Positions 34,708 through 42,013 of a DNA stretch of 42,013 nt are shown here, piece by piece. The position numbers and the translations under genes are program-made. The notes beneath the pieces were generated by a model. That model made no database searches and had not been told where the DNA came from. It was given only the letters and a program-made list of their open reading frames with translations. This DNA comes from DATKEG01 sp035544515 (GTDB taxonomy: Bacteria; Acidobacteriota; Vicinamibacteria; Fen-336): the NCBI GenBank assembly GCA_035544515.1, contig DATKEG010000145.1, positions 1-42,013 on the forward strand, given 5' to 3'. How positions within the stretch are numbered: the first letter of the stretch is position 1; each line of letters opens with the position of its first letter.

Positions 34708-36383
34708 GCGCGCCGCCGCTCCTTGCCTTTGCCGGCCGGCGCGCCCCGATCTCGCAGCAGGCGCATGGTCAGGCCCTGCTGGACGATCGAGCACAGGTTC
34801 GCGGCCAGCCAATACAGGTTGAGCCCGGCGGGCGCCCAAAGGAACATCCCGGCCAGCACGACGGGCATGATCATCATGATGCGCTGCTGGGCGGGATCCA
34901 TCGTGGTGGGCACCATCTTCTGCATGACGAACATGGAGAGGCCCATCAGCACCGGGGTGACGAAGAGGGGATCGGTCTGGCTCAGGTCGGGGATCCAGAG
35001 GAACGAGGCGCCGCGCAGCTCGATCGAGACCTGCAGCACCCGGTAGAAGCCGATCAGGAAGGGCATGGTGAGCAGGATGGGCACGCACCCGACCGCCATC
35101 TGCTTGCCCATGCTCATGCCGTGGCGGGCGTACAGCGCGGCGATCTCCTGCTGCATCTCCTGGCGCTTGGGGTCGAGCAGCGGCACCTTGCGGTAGCGCT
35201 CCTGGATCGTGCGCATCTCCGGCGCCAGCTTCGCCATCTTGAGCCCGTTGGCGATGCTGTAGTGCCGGAAGGGGGCCATGGCCAGGTTGATGAGCAGTGT
35301 GAGCAGCACGATGGCCCAGCCGTAGTTGCCCATCACCGAGTGCGCCCAGCGCAACAGGGCCATCAGCGGGATCACGATGGGGCCGATCCAGTCGCCGACG
35401 TCCACGACTCGCGCCAGCTCGTGGCCGTCGTGGGACAGCACCTGGTGGTCCTTCGGCCCGACGAAGAGGACGGCCGGGGCCGCCGGCGCGATCCCGACGG
35501 CCGCCGCCATCCCCAGGTCCCCCTTGCCCTCGTCCACCGCGGGCAGGGGCACGGCGCGCAGCTCCGCGGGCGTGGTCGGCGCCGGCGGCACCCACAGCGC
35601 GGCGAACCAGCGGCTCTCGACGCCGATCCACCGGGCGCGCGGCACGGAGAACGCCCCGCGCAGGTTCTCGGGCGTCACGCGCTCCACGCCGTCCGGACCA
35701 AGGAAGACACCCTGGGGGGGAACGTAGCCCTGCACGTCCATCTCCGCCGGCGTGGGGTTGCCGACCCCGGGTCCCCAGAGCACCCACACCGGCAGCGCAC
35801 GGCCCTCGCGGCGCACCTGCGCCTCCACCTCCACGAGGTAGCCCCTCGCGGGGAAGCGCAGCACCTTGGTGGCCTCCAGCTCACCCTCGGCCCAATCGAA
35901 CCTCAGCTCGTTGGACGAGCCCGCGCGCAGCGTCAGTTGCTCGCTCGAAGGTCGGAATAGCGCCTCGCGAAGCCGGGCGTCCACGTCCGCCTCGCCCGTT
36001 TCGAGGTCCAGCGATCGGGAGGCGTCCCCCACGGCGAGAACCATCTCCTCGGGGCGGCCGCGGACGTCGCGGTACTGCCTGAGCTTCCAGGAGAGCAGCC
36101 GCGCGCCCTTGTTGGCGAAGGCGACGAGCAGGTCCTCGCCCTGCACCTCGACCCGGCGCTCCCGCTCGTCGGCGACGCGGGCCACCGGAGCCGACGGCGG
36201 CGGGGCCGCGGACGGCGCCGGCGAAGCGGCAGCAGCGGACGGCGGCGGCGGAGCGCCCGAGGGGTCGGCGGACGTCGCGGCGGGAGACGGGCGGGGAGGG
36301 GGCGCGGGCGCGAACAGGAGCTGGTACCCCGTGAGCACCAGCAACGAGAGCGCGACGGCCAGGAGGAGGCGACGTTCTTCCAT
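34704..36383 (-). CDS. yidC: Membrane protein insertase YidC
   Basis: 559 residues, the Gram-negative form. First transmembrane helix (LLLAVALSLLVLTGYQLLF), Pro/Ala-rich linker (about 28-70), large periplasmic beta-sandwich domain, then the conserved five-helix core (NYGWAIVLLTLLINLAMAPF, KMAKLAPEMRTIQERYR, MQQEIAALYARHGMSMGKQMA, IPDLSQTDPLFVTPVLMGLSMF). Inserts membrane proteins such as Fo subunit c. ATG 36381-36383. Confidence 0.98.
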   Translation of the reverse strand: MEERRLLLAVALSLLVLTGYQLLFAPAPPPRPSPAATSADPSGAPPPPSAAAASPAPSAAPPPSAPVARVADERERRVEVQGEDLLVAFANKGARLLSWKLRQYRDVRGRPEEMVLAVGDASRSLDLETGEADVDARLREALFRPSSEQLTLRAGSSNELRFDWAEGELEATKVLRFPARGYLVEVEAQVRREGRALPVWVLWGPGVGNPTPAEMDVQGYVPPQGVFLGPDGVERVTPENLRGAFSVPRARWIGVESRWFAALWVPPAPTTPAELRAVPLPAVDEGKGDLGMAAAVGIAPAAPAVLFVGPKDHQVLSHDGHELARVVDVGDWIGPIVIPLMALLRWAHSVMGNYGWAIVLLTLLINLAMAPFRHYSIANGLKMAKLAPEMRTIQERYRKVPLLDPKRQEMQQEIAALYARHGMSMGKQMAVGCVPILLTMPFLIGFYRVLQVSIELRGASFLWIPDLSQTDPLFVTPVLMGLSMFVMQKMVPTTMDPAQQRIMMIMPVVLAGMFLWAPAGLNLYWLAANLCSIVQQGLTMRLLRDRGAPAGKGKERRRA

Positions 36384-36389
36384 GTGTTC

Positions 36390-36653
36390 CTACGGGACGG
36401 GATCGAACCCGCCGGGCCGGAAGGGATGGCAGCGGAGCACCCGGCGCAGCGCGAGAAAGGCCCCCCGCCGCGCACCGTGGCGGCGTACGGCTTCGGCGCC
36501 GTAGACACTGCAGGTCGGCTGGTAACGGCAGAAGCCGCCCAGCAGGGGCGACAGGACCAGCCGGTAGCCCTCAATCAACAGGAGCAGGATCCTTGCCGCG
36601 GTCCCGGGCGGCGCGTCTGGCCGCGAGGCGACGGAGGAGATCGGCGTACTCAC
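36390..36653 (-). CDS. yidD: Membrane protein insertion efficiency factor YidD
   Basis: 87 residues. Amphipathic N-terminal helix ILLLLIEGYRLVLSPLLG then the family core CRYQPTCSVYGAEAVRRHG and RVLRCHPFRPGGFDPVP. The only ATG/GTG/TTG start before the conserved part is GTG 36651-36653, which overlaps rnpA by 83 bases; translation could begin closer to ARILLLL from a non-standard codon. The stop is 6 bases before yidC. Confidence 0.9.
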   Translation of the reverse strand: MSTPISSVASRPDAPPGTAARILLLLIEGYRLVLSPLLGGFCRYQPTCSVYGAEAVRRHGARRGAFLALRRVLRCHPFRPGGFDPVP

Positions 36654-36975
36654 GATCGACCTCGCCCTGGCTCCGCGCCGTCAGGGGAGGGCGCGGCAGC
36701 GCCACGACGTCCTCGCCGCGGGCCGACCGGCGCTTGTGCCGGCGAAAGGCCTCGCGCAACAGCCGCTTGGCACGGTTGCGCTCCACCGCCCCTCCGAGCT
36801 TGCGGCTCGCGGCCAGGCCGAGACGGTCGTATCCGAGATCGTTGTCGCACGCCACCAGGCTGAGCAGGGGGCCGTCCACCCGGGATCCCCGGCGCAGGAC
36901 GCGCCGGTAGTCGGCGCCGCTCAGCAGCCGCTCGCGCGGGCGGAGGCGGGCGCCCCGGGACGGATGGCCGATCAG
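36571..36975 (-). CDS. rnpA: Ribonuclease P protein component, with probable CTG start
   Basis: Protein subunit of RNase P, which matures tRNA 5' ends. The family signature RNRAKRLLREAFR is present. The first ATG/GTG in frame is GTG 36879, but upstream codons encode RERLLSGADYRRVLRRGSRV, the conserved RnpA N-terminus. The frame is open to CTG 36973-36975, which overlaps the rpmH stop as CTGA and has AGAGGA 7 bases upstream. Taking it gives 134 residues, close to the normal 110-130. I therefore start at the CTG; GTG 36879 would remove the substrate-binding first helix. Confidence 0.85.
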   Translation of the reverse strand: MIGHPSRGARLRPRERLLSGADYRRVLRRGSRVDGPLLSLVACDNDLGYDRLGLAASRKLGGAVERNRAKRLLREAFRRHKRRSARGEDVVALPRPPLTARSQGEVDREYADLLRRLAARRAARDRGKDPAPVD

Positions 36976-37106
36976 GCCCCGATCCTCTTACGGCCCTTCT
37001 GGCGGCGTCTCTTCAGGACGAGACGCCCACCCTTCGATCTCATCCGGACGAGAAAGCCGTGCGTCCGCTTCCGCTTCCGGTTGTTCGGCTGGAATGTGCG
37101 CTTCAT
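36972..37106 (-). CDS. rpmH: 50S ribosomal protein L34
   Basis: 44 residues beginning MKRTFQPNNRKRKRTHGF and ending RRQKGRKRIGA, canonical L34. Start ATG 37104-37106. Its TGA (36972-36974) overlaps the putative rnpA CTG. First gene of the rpmH-rnpA-yidD-yidC-jag-rsmG block and preceded by a strong promoter. Confidence 0.98.
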   Translation of the reverse strand: MKRTFQPNNRKRKRTHGFLVRMRSKGGRLVLKRRRQKGRKRIGA

Positions 37107-37172
37107 GCTGTATGCCCCTGGCCCGGGGAGGCCCGCGGTGCCACGCCACGGATCTTCCGGAGCAAAACCACG

Positions 37173-37202
37173 AGTCTACGAAAGACGTGTGTCTTCTGTC
37201 AA
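37173..37202 (-). promoter_or_regulatory. Promoter of the rpmH operon
   Basis: On the minus strand a perfect TTGACA (37202-37197), 18-base spacer, then TAGACT (four of six, 37178-37173). The spacer holds a small inverted repeat AAGAC/GTCTT. Transcription would start about 60 bases before rpmH. Confidence 0.65.
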
Positions 37203-37232
37203 ATGCGCGGGTCCCGAGCGGCTCCTTGTTCC

Positions 37233-37259
37233 TTGTCTCGCCCGAGGCCGTGTGATAGT
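37233..37259 (+). promoter_or_regulatory. Possible dnaA promoter
   Basis: TTGTCT, 15-base spacer, then GATAGT preceded by TGT (an extended -10 pattern, 37251-37259). The spacer is short, so the extended -10 would carry most of the recognition. The leader to dnaA would be about 200 bases and include both DnaA boxes, compatible with autoregulation. Confidence 0.35.
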
Positions 37260-37316
37260 TTAGGTGGGTTCAACCGGCGCCGTTCCGGGCCCTATTTCTC
37301 GATGCGCAGGCGCCGC

Positions 37317-37325
37317 TTTTCCACA
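37317..37325 (+). promoter_or_regulatory. DnaA box (8 of 9)
   Basis: TTTTCCACA against consensus TTATNCACA, one mismatch. Confidence 0.5.
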
Positions 37326-37339
37326 GGTGTTGAAATCTC

Positions 37340-37348
37340 TGTGCAAAA
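37340..37348 (-). promoter_or_regulatory. DnaA box (8 of 9)
   Basis: TGTGCAAAA on the plus strand, i.e. TTTTGCACA on the minus strand against TTATNCACA, one mismatch. Inverted relative to the box at 37317. Confidence 0.5.
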
Positions 37349-37468
37349 TCGGCCCCAGGGAAGAGGTGTGACGGTCGTGGGCCGAGCCCGACGCCACAAC
37401 CACAACAGAATGATCGACTTATGGGCCGCAGGTCTTGTCGCGTCCGCCATCCGGGGCGTGACGGGCCG

Positions 37469-38761
37469 ATGAATCTCTGGGACGAGGTCCTCGCCAGGGT
37501 CGAAGCGAAGGTCAACCGGCACAGCTTCGCCACCTGGTTCCGGCCGACCAGCTACAGCGACCTCGATGCCGGCCGGCTGAAGGTCCGCGTTCCCAATGCG
37601 CAGTTCAAGGATTGGATGGACCGCAATTACCAGGCGGTCATCTCGGAAGCCTTGACCGAGATCGGCCGCACCGACGTGGAGGTGGTCTTCGATTCGGAGC
37701 CCGAGGCTCCCGCGGCGGGCGAGTCCGCTTCGATCGACCGTGACGTGGTTGCGCTCAATCCCAAATACACGTTCGAGAGCTTCGTGGTCGGGTCCTCGAA
37801 CCAGTTCGCGCACGCCGCCGCGCGGGCCGTGGCCGAGATCCCGTCGAAGTCGTACAACCCGCTCTTCCTGTACGGCGGCGTGGGACTGGGCAAGACGCAC
37901 CTCATGCACGCCATCGGCCACTACATCCAGGCCCGCAACCGGCACCTGAAGCTGCTCTACATCTCGGCCGACCGCTTCATCAACGAGATGATCAACGCCA
38001 TCCGGTTCGACCGTCTCCCGGCGTTCCGCCAGAAGTACCGCACCATCGACGTGCTGCTGGTGGACGACGTGCAGTTCATCGCGGGCAAGGATCGGACGCA
38101 GGAGGAGTTCTTCCACATCTTCAACGCGCTCCACGACGCGCAGAAGCAGATCGTGATCTCCAGCGACTGCCCGCCCCGCCAGATCCCGACGCTGGAGGAG
38201 AGGCTGCACAGCCGCTTCGAATGGGGACTCATCGCCGACATCCAGCCCCCGGACATCGAGACCAAGGTCGCCATCCTCCGCAAGAAGGCGGAGGCGGAGC
38301 GGGTGGAGCTGCCGGAGAACGTGGCCCTGTTCATCGCGAGCAAGGTCAAGACCAACATCCGCGAGCTGGAGGGCAGCCTCATCCGGCTCATCGCTTACGC
38401 GAGCCTCACCGGCCGGGACATCGATCTGCCCCTGGCCCAGGAGGTCCTGCGCGACCTGCTCCATACCGACGACCGGCCCATCACCATCGAGATGATCCAG
38501 AAGTTCGTGGCGGACCATTTCGGCGTGAAGCTCACCGAGCTCAAGGCCAAGAACAATTCCAAGGCGGTGGCCGAGCCACGCCAGATCGCCATGTACCTGA
38601 CCAAGACGCTCACCAACGCCTCCCTGCCGGAGATCGGCAAGGGCTTTGGCGGGAAGCATCACTCGACGGTCATCCACTCCGTGCGGAAGATCGACACCAT
38701 GCGCAAGCGCGATCCGGAATTCGACAGGCTGATCAACAGCTTTGTGCAATCGTTCCGATGA
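37469..38761 (+). CDS. dnaA: Chromosomal replication initiator DnaA
   Basis: 430 residues from ATG 37469 (MNLWDEVLARVEAKVNRHSF, the usual N-terminus); an ATG at 37421 would add 16 non-homologous residues. Domain I, a short linker, AAA+ domain with Walker A GGVGLGKTHLMHA and Walker B LLVDDVQF, and DNA-binding domain IV with GGKHHSTVIHSVRKI. Binds DnaA boxes and opens oriC. First gene of dnaA-dnaN-recF-gyrB. Confidence 0.98.
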   Translation: MNLWDEVLARVEAKVNRHSFATWFRPTSYSDLDAGRLKVRVPNAQFKDWMDRNYQAVISEALTEIGRTDVEVVFDSEPEAPAAGESASIDRDVVALNPKYTFESFVVGSSNQFAHAAARAVAEIPSKSYNPLFLYGGVGLGKTHLMHAIGHYIQARNRHLKLLYISADRFINEMINAIRFDRLPAFRQKYRTIDVLLVDDVQFIAGKDRTQEEFFHIFNALHDAQKQIVISSDCPPRQIPTLEERLHSRFEWGLIADIQPPDIETKVAILRKKAEAERVELPENVALFIASKVKTNIRELEGSLIRLIAYASLTGRDIDLPLAQEVLRDLLHTDDRPITIEMIQKFVADHFGVKLTELKAKNNSKAVAEPRQIAMYLTKTLTNASLPEIGKGFGGKHHSTVIHSVRKIDTMRKRDPEFDRLINSFVQSFR

Positions 38762-38989
38762 CTTTGACGGCCTTTTCCACCGGGTCCTCCCTGCGCGCGG
38801 ACGCGTCCCCACGCGCGCGCTCGACCATGCACATTCCCCGGGAGCGGCGGCGCGGTCCGTCCACAGGGAGGTGCACAGGAGAAGTCGCGGCCGCACCGCA
38901 CGTTGTCTGGTATCCGCCGGCTTCCACTCCCACTCTTTCTCTCGTTCATCCGTACCCCTGGCCTGCAGATACCAGGAGATAGAAGGTTC

Positions 38990-40093
38990 ATGGAGATCAC
39001 CGTCCGCAAGAACGACCTGGTGAAGGAGCTGGCGCTCGTGCAGGGCATCGTCGAGCGGAAGAACTCCATCCCGATCCTGTCCAACGTGCTGGCGGAGGCG
39101 CGCGGCAAGGAGGTGCGCATCTCCGCCACGGATCTGGACGTCTCGCTGCGTACGGCTTGCCCGGCGGAAGTGGCCTCCGAGGGCGCGATAACGCTCGGGG
39201 CGAAGAAGCTCTACGAGATCGCCCGCTCGCTGCCGGAGAGCGACATCCGCCTGAAGGTCCTGCCCGACGCCTGGGCGGCCATCGAGTGCGAGCGCGTCAA
39301 CTTCAAGATGGCCGGGTTGCCGCGCGAGGACTTTCCCGCGCTGCCGGAGGGGAAGGCGAAGGGCGGAGTCGAGATCCCGGGCGACGTGCTGCGCGATCTG
39401 ATCGCACGCACCGCCTTCGCCATCACGGCGGAAGACGCCCGCTACTACCTGGCCGGCGCGCTCCTGCTCCTGGAACCGGAGGCCGTCTCCATGGTGGCCA
39501 CGGACGGGCACCGCCTGTCCTACGCGCGCCGGAACGCCGCCCTCAAGCTGTCGGAGCCGCAGCGCGTGCTCATCCCACGCAAGGCCATTCACGAGCTGGC
39601 GCGGCTGCTCGAGGAGGAGGAAACGGCGCTCTACCAGCAGGTGGACAACCACCTCGTTTTCACGGTGGGGGGTCGGCTGCTCGCCTCCAAGATGATCGAG
39701 GGCCAGTTCCCGGCGTTCGAGAAGGTCATCGCCCTCAGCGGCGACAAGGTGGTGGCCCTCGACCGCGAGCGGCTCGGCACGGCCATCCGCCGGGTCAGCC
39801 TGCTCTCCTCGGAGCGCAGCCGTGCCGTGCGGCTGAGCCTCGGCCCCGGCCGGCTGGACCTCGCCGCCTCCTCGCCGGACCTGGGCGAGGCGAAGGAGTC
39901 GCTCTCCGCCGACTACCAGGGCGACCCGGTGGAGATCGGGTTCAACGCGCAGTACCTCCTCGACTTCCTGGCCGTGGCCGGCACTCCGGCGGTCTCGCTG
40001 GAGCTCAAGGACACGGACAGCCAGGGCATGTTGCGCCCGGCCGACGGTGGCGAGACCGACTACCGGTACGTGGTCATGCCGATGCGGCTGTGA
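38990..40093 (+). CDS. dnaN: DNA polymerase III beta sliding clamp
   Basis: 367 residues, standard three-domain clamp (MEITVRKNDLVKELALVQGI, TDGHRLSYARR, and C-terminal YRYVVMPMRL matching the conserved end YxxMPMRL). Tethers polymerase III to DNA. Start ATG 38990 with AGGAG and AGAAGG upstream; the frame is open further upstream but unrelated. A 228-base gap separates it from dnaA. Confidence 0.98.
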   Translation: MEITVRKNDLVKELALVQGIVERKNSIPILSNVLAEARGKEVRISATDLDVSLRTACPAEVASEGAITLGAKKLYEIARSLPESDIRLKVLPDAWAAIECERVNFKMAGLPREDFPALPEGKAKGGVEIPGDVLRDLIARTAFAITAEDARYYLAGALLLLEPEAVSMVATDGHRLSYARRNAALKLSEPQRVLIPRKAIHELARLLEEEETALYQQVDNHLVFTVGGRLLASKMIEGQFPAFEKVIALSGDKVVALDRERLGTAIRRVSLLSSERSRAVRLSLGPGRLDLAASSPDLGEAKESLSADYQGDPVEIGFNAQYLLDFLAVAGTPAVSLELKDTDSQGMLRPADGGETDYRYVVMPMRL

Positions 40094-41167
40094 ATGTGGC
40101 TGGGGAAGCTCGAGGTGCGTGACCTGCGCCGCATCCGCGAGGTCACGCTGAACATGGAGCCGGGCCTGAACGTCTTCGTGGGTCGCAACGCGCAGGGCAA
40201 GACGAGCCTGCTCGAGGCGGTGGGACTCCTGGCCCGGGGCCGCTCGTTCCGGACGGAGGACACGCGGACGCTGATCCGGCACGGGGCCGCCGGCCTCGTG
40301 GCGCGGGGGCGCGCCCACGCGGATGGCCGGTCGATCGACCTGGAGATCGAGTTGTCGCAGAAGACGCGACGGTTGAAGGTCGACGGGCGGGAGGTGGCCC
40401 CCCGCAGCTACCACGGACGCCTGGAGGCCGTGGTCTACTCCACCGACCGCCTGCGCGTGGTGCGTGGGCCCATGCGCGAGCGCCGCGCCTTCCTCGACCG
40501 GAGCGCGGCCGCCCTCTGGCCCTCCTACCGGCAGGCCCTGCGCGACTTCGAGCGCGTGCTGCAGCAGCGCAATGCCGCGCTGCTGGCCGGCACGCCCGAC
40601 CAGGCGGCGTGGGACGAGCGTTTCCTGACCCTGGGTGGCGACCTCCGCCAGCGCCGCGCCGCCTACGTCGAGCGGCTCCGGCAGGCGCTCCGTCGCGAGC
40701 CGTTCGCGCCCGCGGAGGAACGCTTCGACGTGGGCCTGGGAGACCGCGGCGAGGCCGCGGAGGGGGTCGCGCACCGCGAGCGGCTGCGCCGCGAGATGGA
40801 CTCGGTGCGGCGCGAGGAACGCCGCGCCCGGCGCAGCCTGGTGGGGCCGCATCGCGACCCGGTGCTGCTGACCGTGAACGATCGCGAGGCCGGCGAGGTC
40901 GCTTCCTCCGGGCAGGCGCGCAGCCTGCTGCTGGCGCTGGCGCTGGCCGCGCTGGCGGTCTACCGCGAAGAGCGCGGAACGTCGGCGGTGGCCCTGCTCG
41001 ACGACCTGGATTCGGAGCTGGACGAGGAGCGGTCGGCCGCGTTGTGCCGGGAAGTGGCCCGTCGCGGCCAGGCCCTGGTGACGACCGCGCATCCGGACTG
41101 GGCCCGCCGGCTGGGCCCGCCGGCCCGGCTGTTCGAGGTGGAGGAGGGGCGGGTCCGGGCCGCCTGA
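40094..41167 (+). CDS. recF: DNA replication and repair protein RecF
   Basis: 357 residues. SMC-like ATPase: Walker A FVGRNAQGKTSLLEAV, RSFRTEDTRTLIRHG, signature region SSGQARSLLLALALA and Walker B LLDDLDSELD. Helps load RecA at gaps. The ATG directly follows the dnaN TGA with no spacer. The middle part is arginine-rich, reflecting the high GC. Confidence 0.96.
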   Translation: MWLGKLEVRDLRRIREVTLNMEPGLNVFVGRNAQGKTSLLEAVGLLARGRSFRTEDTRTLIRHGAAGLVARGRAHADGRSIDLEIELSQKTRRLKVDGREVAPRSYHGRLEAVVYSTDRLRVVRGPMRERRAFLDRSAAALWPSYRQALRDFERVLQQRNAALLAGTPDQAAWDERFLTLGGDLRQRRAAYVERLRQALRREPFAPAEERFDVGLGDRGEAAEGVAHRERLRREMDSVRREERRARRSLVGPHRDPVLLTVNDREAGEVASSGQARSLLLALALAALAVYREERGTSAVALLDDLDSELDEERSAALCREVARRGQALVTTAHPDWARRLGPPARLFEVEEGRVRAA

Positions 41168-41189
41168 GGGGGCGCCGGAACAGGGAACC

Positions 41190-42013
41190 ATGAGCGACGA
41201 CCAGATCAAGACGCAGGAAGAGGGCGAAGCCGAATACGGCGCGGGAGCCATCCGCGTGCTGGAGGGGCTGGAGGCGGTGCGCGTGCGCCCCGCCATGTAC
41301 ATCGGATCCACCGGGGAATCGGGGCTGCACCACCTCGTGTACGAGGTGGTGGACAACTCGGTGGACGAGGCGCTGGCCGGCTTCTGCACCGAGATCGCGG
41401 TCACCATCCACATCGACAACTCGGTGACCGTGGTGGACAACGGGCGCGGCATTCCCGTGGGCCCGCACCCCTCCGTGCCCGGCATGGACACCGCCGAGGT
41501 CGTGCTCACGAAGCTGCACGCGGGGGGAAAGTTCGACCACAAGGCCTACAAGGTCTCGGGAGGCCTCCACGGCGTCGGCGTCTCGGTGGTGAACGCGCTC
41601 TCGGAGACCCTGGAAGTGGAGATCTGGCGCGACCACAAGGTCTACCGCCAGAGCTACCGCCGCGGCGCGCCCCAGGGGCCCCTCGAGCAGACCGGGGTCA
41701 CCGACAAGCGCGGCACCAAGGTCACCTTCAAGCCCGACAGCCAGATCTTCGAGACCACCGTCTTCAGCTTCGATACCCTCTCGCAGCGGCTGCGTGAGCT
41801 CTCCTTCCTGAACCGCGGCATCCTCATCGTCCTCGAGGACGAGCGCGACGGAAGGAAACACCGCTTCCAGTACGACGGCGGCATCGCCTCGTTCGTCGAG
41901 CACCTCAACCGGAACAAGAACACCCTCCACCCGTCGCCGATCTACATCGAGGGCTCCCGCGAGGAGGTCGCGGTGGAGCTCGCCATGCAGTGGAACGACG
42001 GCTACGCCGAGAA
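41190..42013 (+). CDS. gyrB: DNA gyrase subunit B, N-terminal part (cut by window edge)
   Basis: The first 274 residues of GyrB. GHKL ATPase motifs: VRVRPAMYIGSTG, YEVVDNSVDEAL, VVDNGRGIPVG, GGLHGVGVSVVNALS and GTKVTFKPD. Introduces negative supercoils with GyrA. ATG 41190 with AGGGAA upstream, 22 bases after recF. The transducer domain, TOPRIM and C-terminus are beyond the window. Confidence 0.98.
   Translation, partial: MSDDQIKTQEEGEAEYGAGAIRVLEGLEAVRVRPAMYIGSTGESGLHHLVYEVVDNSVDEALAGFCTEIAVTIHIDNSVTVVDNGRGIPVGPHPSVPGMDTAEVVLTKLHAGGKFDHKAYKVSGGLHGVGVSVVNALSETLEVEIWRDHKVYRQSYRRGAPQGPLEQTGVTDKRGTKVTFKPDSQIFETTVFSFDTLSQRLRELSFLNRGILIVLEDERDGRKHRFQYDGGIASFVEHLNRNKNTLHPSPIYIEGSREEVAVELAMQWNDGYAE

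Larger units (their letters stand above)
37107..37468. other. rpmH-dnaA intergenic region, candidate oriC
   Basis: 362 bases without a gene, between divergent rpmH and dnaA, and relatively AT-rich. It contains the rpmH promoter, a possible dnaA promoter and two one-mismatch DnaA boxes in opposite orientation 14 bases apart. Few boxes are recognisable, so oriC could also include the 228-base dnaA-dnaN gap, which has TCCACAGG and GCACAGG fragments. Confidence 0.45.

Noticed and set aside
33383..37106. mnmE/mnmG between jag and rsmG
   Set aside because: The 17-base gap between jag and rsmG leaves no room. Their absence is a variation of gene order, not a deletion that can be shown.
37292..41542. 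1416-codon open frame antisense to dnaA-dnaN-recF-gyrB
   Set aside because: A by-product of the high GC content; it opposes four well-conserved genes and shows no protein-like domain.

Overview
The window is a GC-rich (roughly 70% by eye), gene-dense bacterial chromosome segment around the replication origin. The gene content is Gram-negative: a heptose adenylyltransferase for LPS core, SurA and PpiD periplasmic chaperones, and YidC with a large periplasmic domain. The ATP synthase F1 genes stand apart from Fo, SelD is selenocysteine-containing, and a long mre/rod cell-shape cluster is present. Together with the GC content this suggests an uncultured soil or sediment lineage such as Methylomirabilota/Rokubacteria or a deltaproteobacterium-like phylum. 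That placement is inference. I see no insertion sequence, prophage, CRISPR array, rRNA or tRNA gene, and codon use looks uniform.

Layout. 1-1863 (minus): purM-purN-tyrS (tyrS is cut by the window edge). 2043-2195 (plus): a small LysW-like zinc-ribbon protein. 2289-4567 (minus): ppiD and a STAS anti-anti-sigma protein. 4760-15275 (plus): a FecR-domain membrane protein, a GAF-GGDEF diguanylate cyclase, mreB-mreC-mreD-mrdA-rodA, RNase G and an unknown protein. 15278-29890 (minus): atpH-A-G-D-C, then O-antigen type ABC exporter wzm-wzt, rfaE2, mfd, a PpiC lipoprotein, surA, an alkyltransferase-like protein and a DUF4388 protein. 30049-37106 (minus): rpmH-rnpA-yidD-yidC-jag-rsmG-parA-parB-bactofilin-selD. 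37107-37468: the rpmH/dnaA divergent region, a candidate oriC. 37469-42013 (plus): dnaA-dnaN-recF-gyrB (gyrB cut by the edge).

The right half is the classic origin neighbourhood: initiation (DnaA), the clamp (DnaN), RecF and gyrase on one side; ribosomal protein L34, RNase P protein, membrane insertion (YidC/YidD/Jag) and segregation (ParAB with a near-perfect parS) on the other. The left half joins cell-envelope synthesis (rod complex, Wzm/Wzt, heptose activation, three parvulin-type foldases) with energy and repair genes. Many genes overlap by 4 bases (GTGA/ATGA) and are probably translationally coupled.

No wholly new multi-gene system is evident. The most notable points are: (1) selD has an in-frame UGA at its catalytic position followed by a strong hairpin, so it is a selenoprotein that ordinary gene calling truncates; (2) rnpA appears to start at a CTG overlapping the rpmH stop; (3) surA is followed by a proline-rich in-frame extension beyond a TGA; (4) short leader ORFs overlap the starts of fecR-like and atpH; (5) a 22-bp duplication copies the start of atpG; (6) an inverted repeat covers the RNase G ribosome binding site and start codon; (7) a dispersed intergenic repeat is present in two copies.
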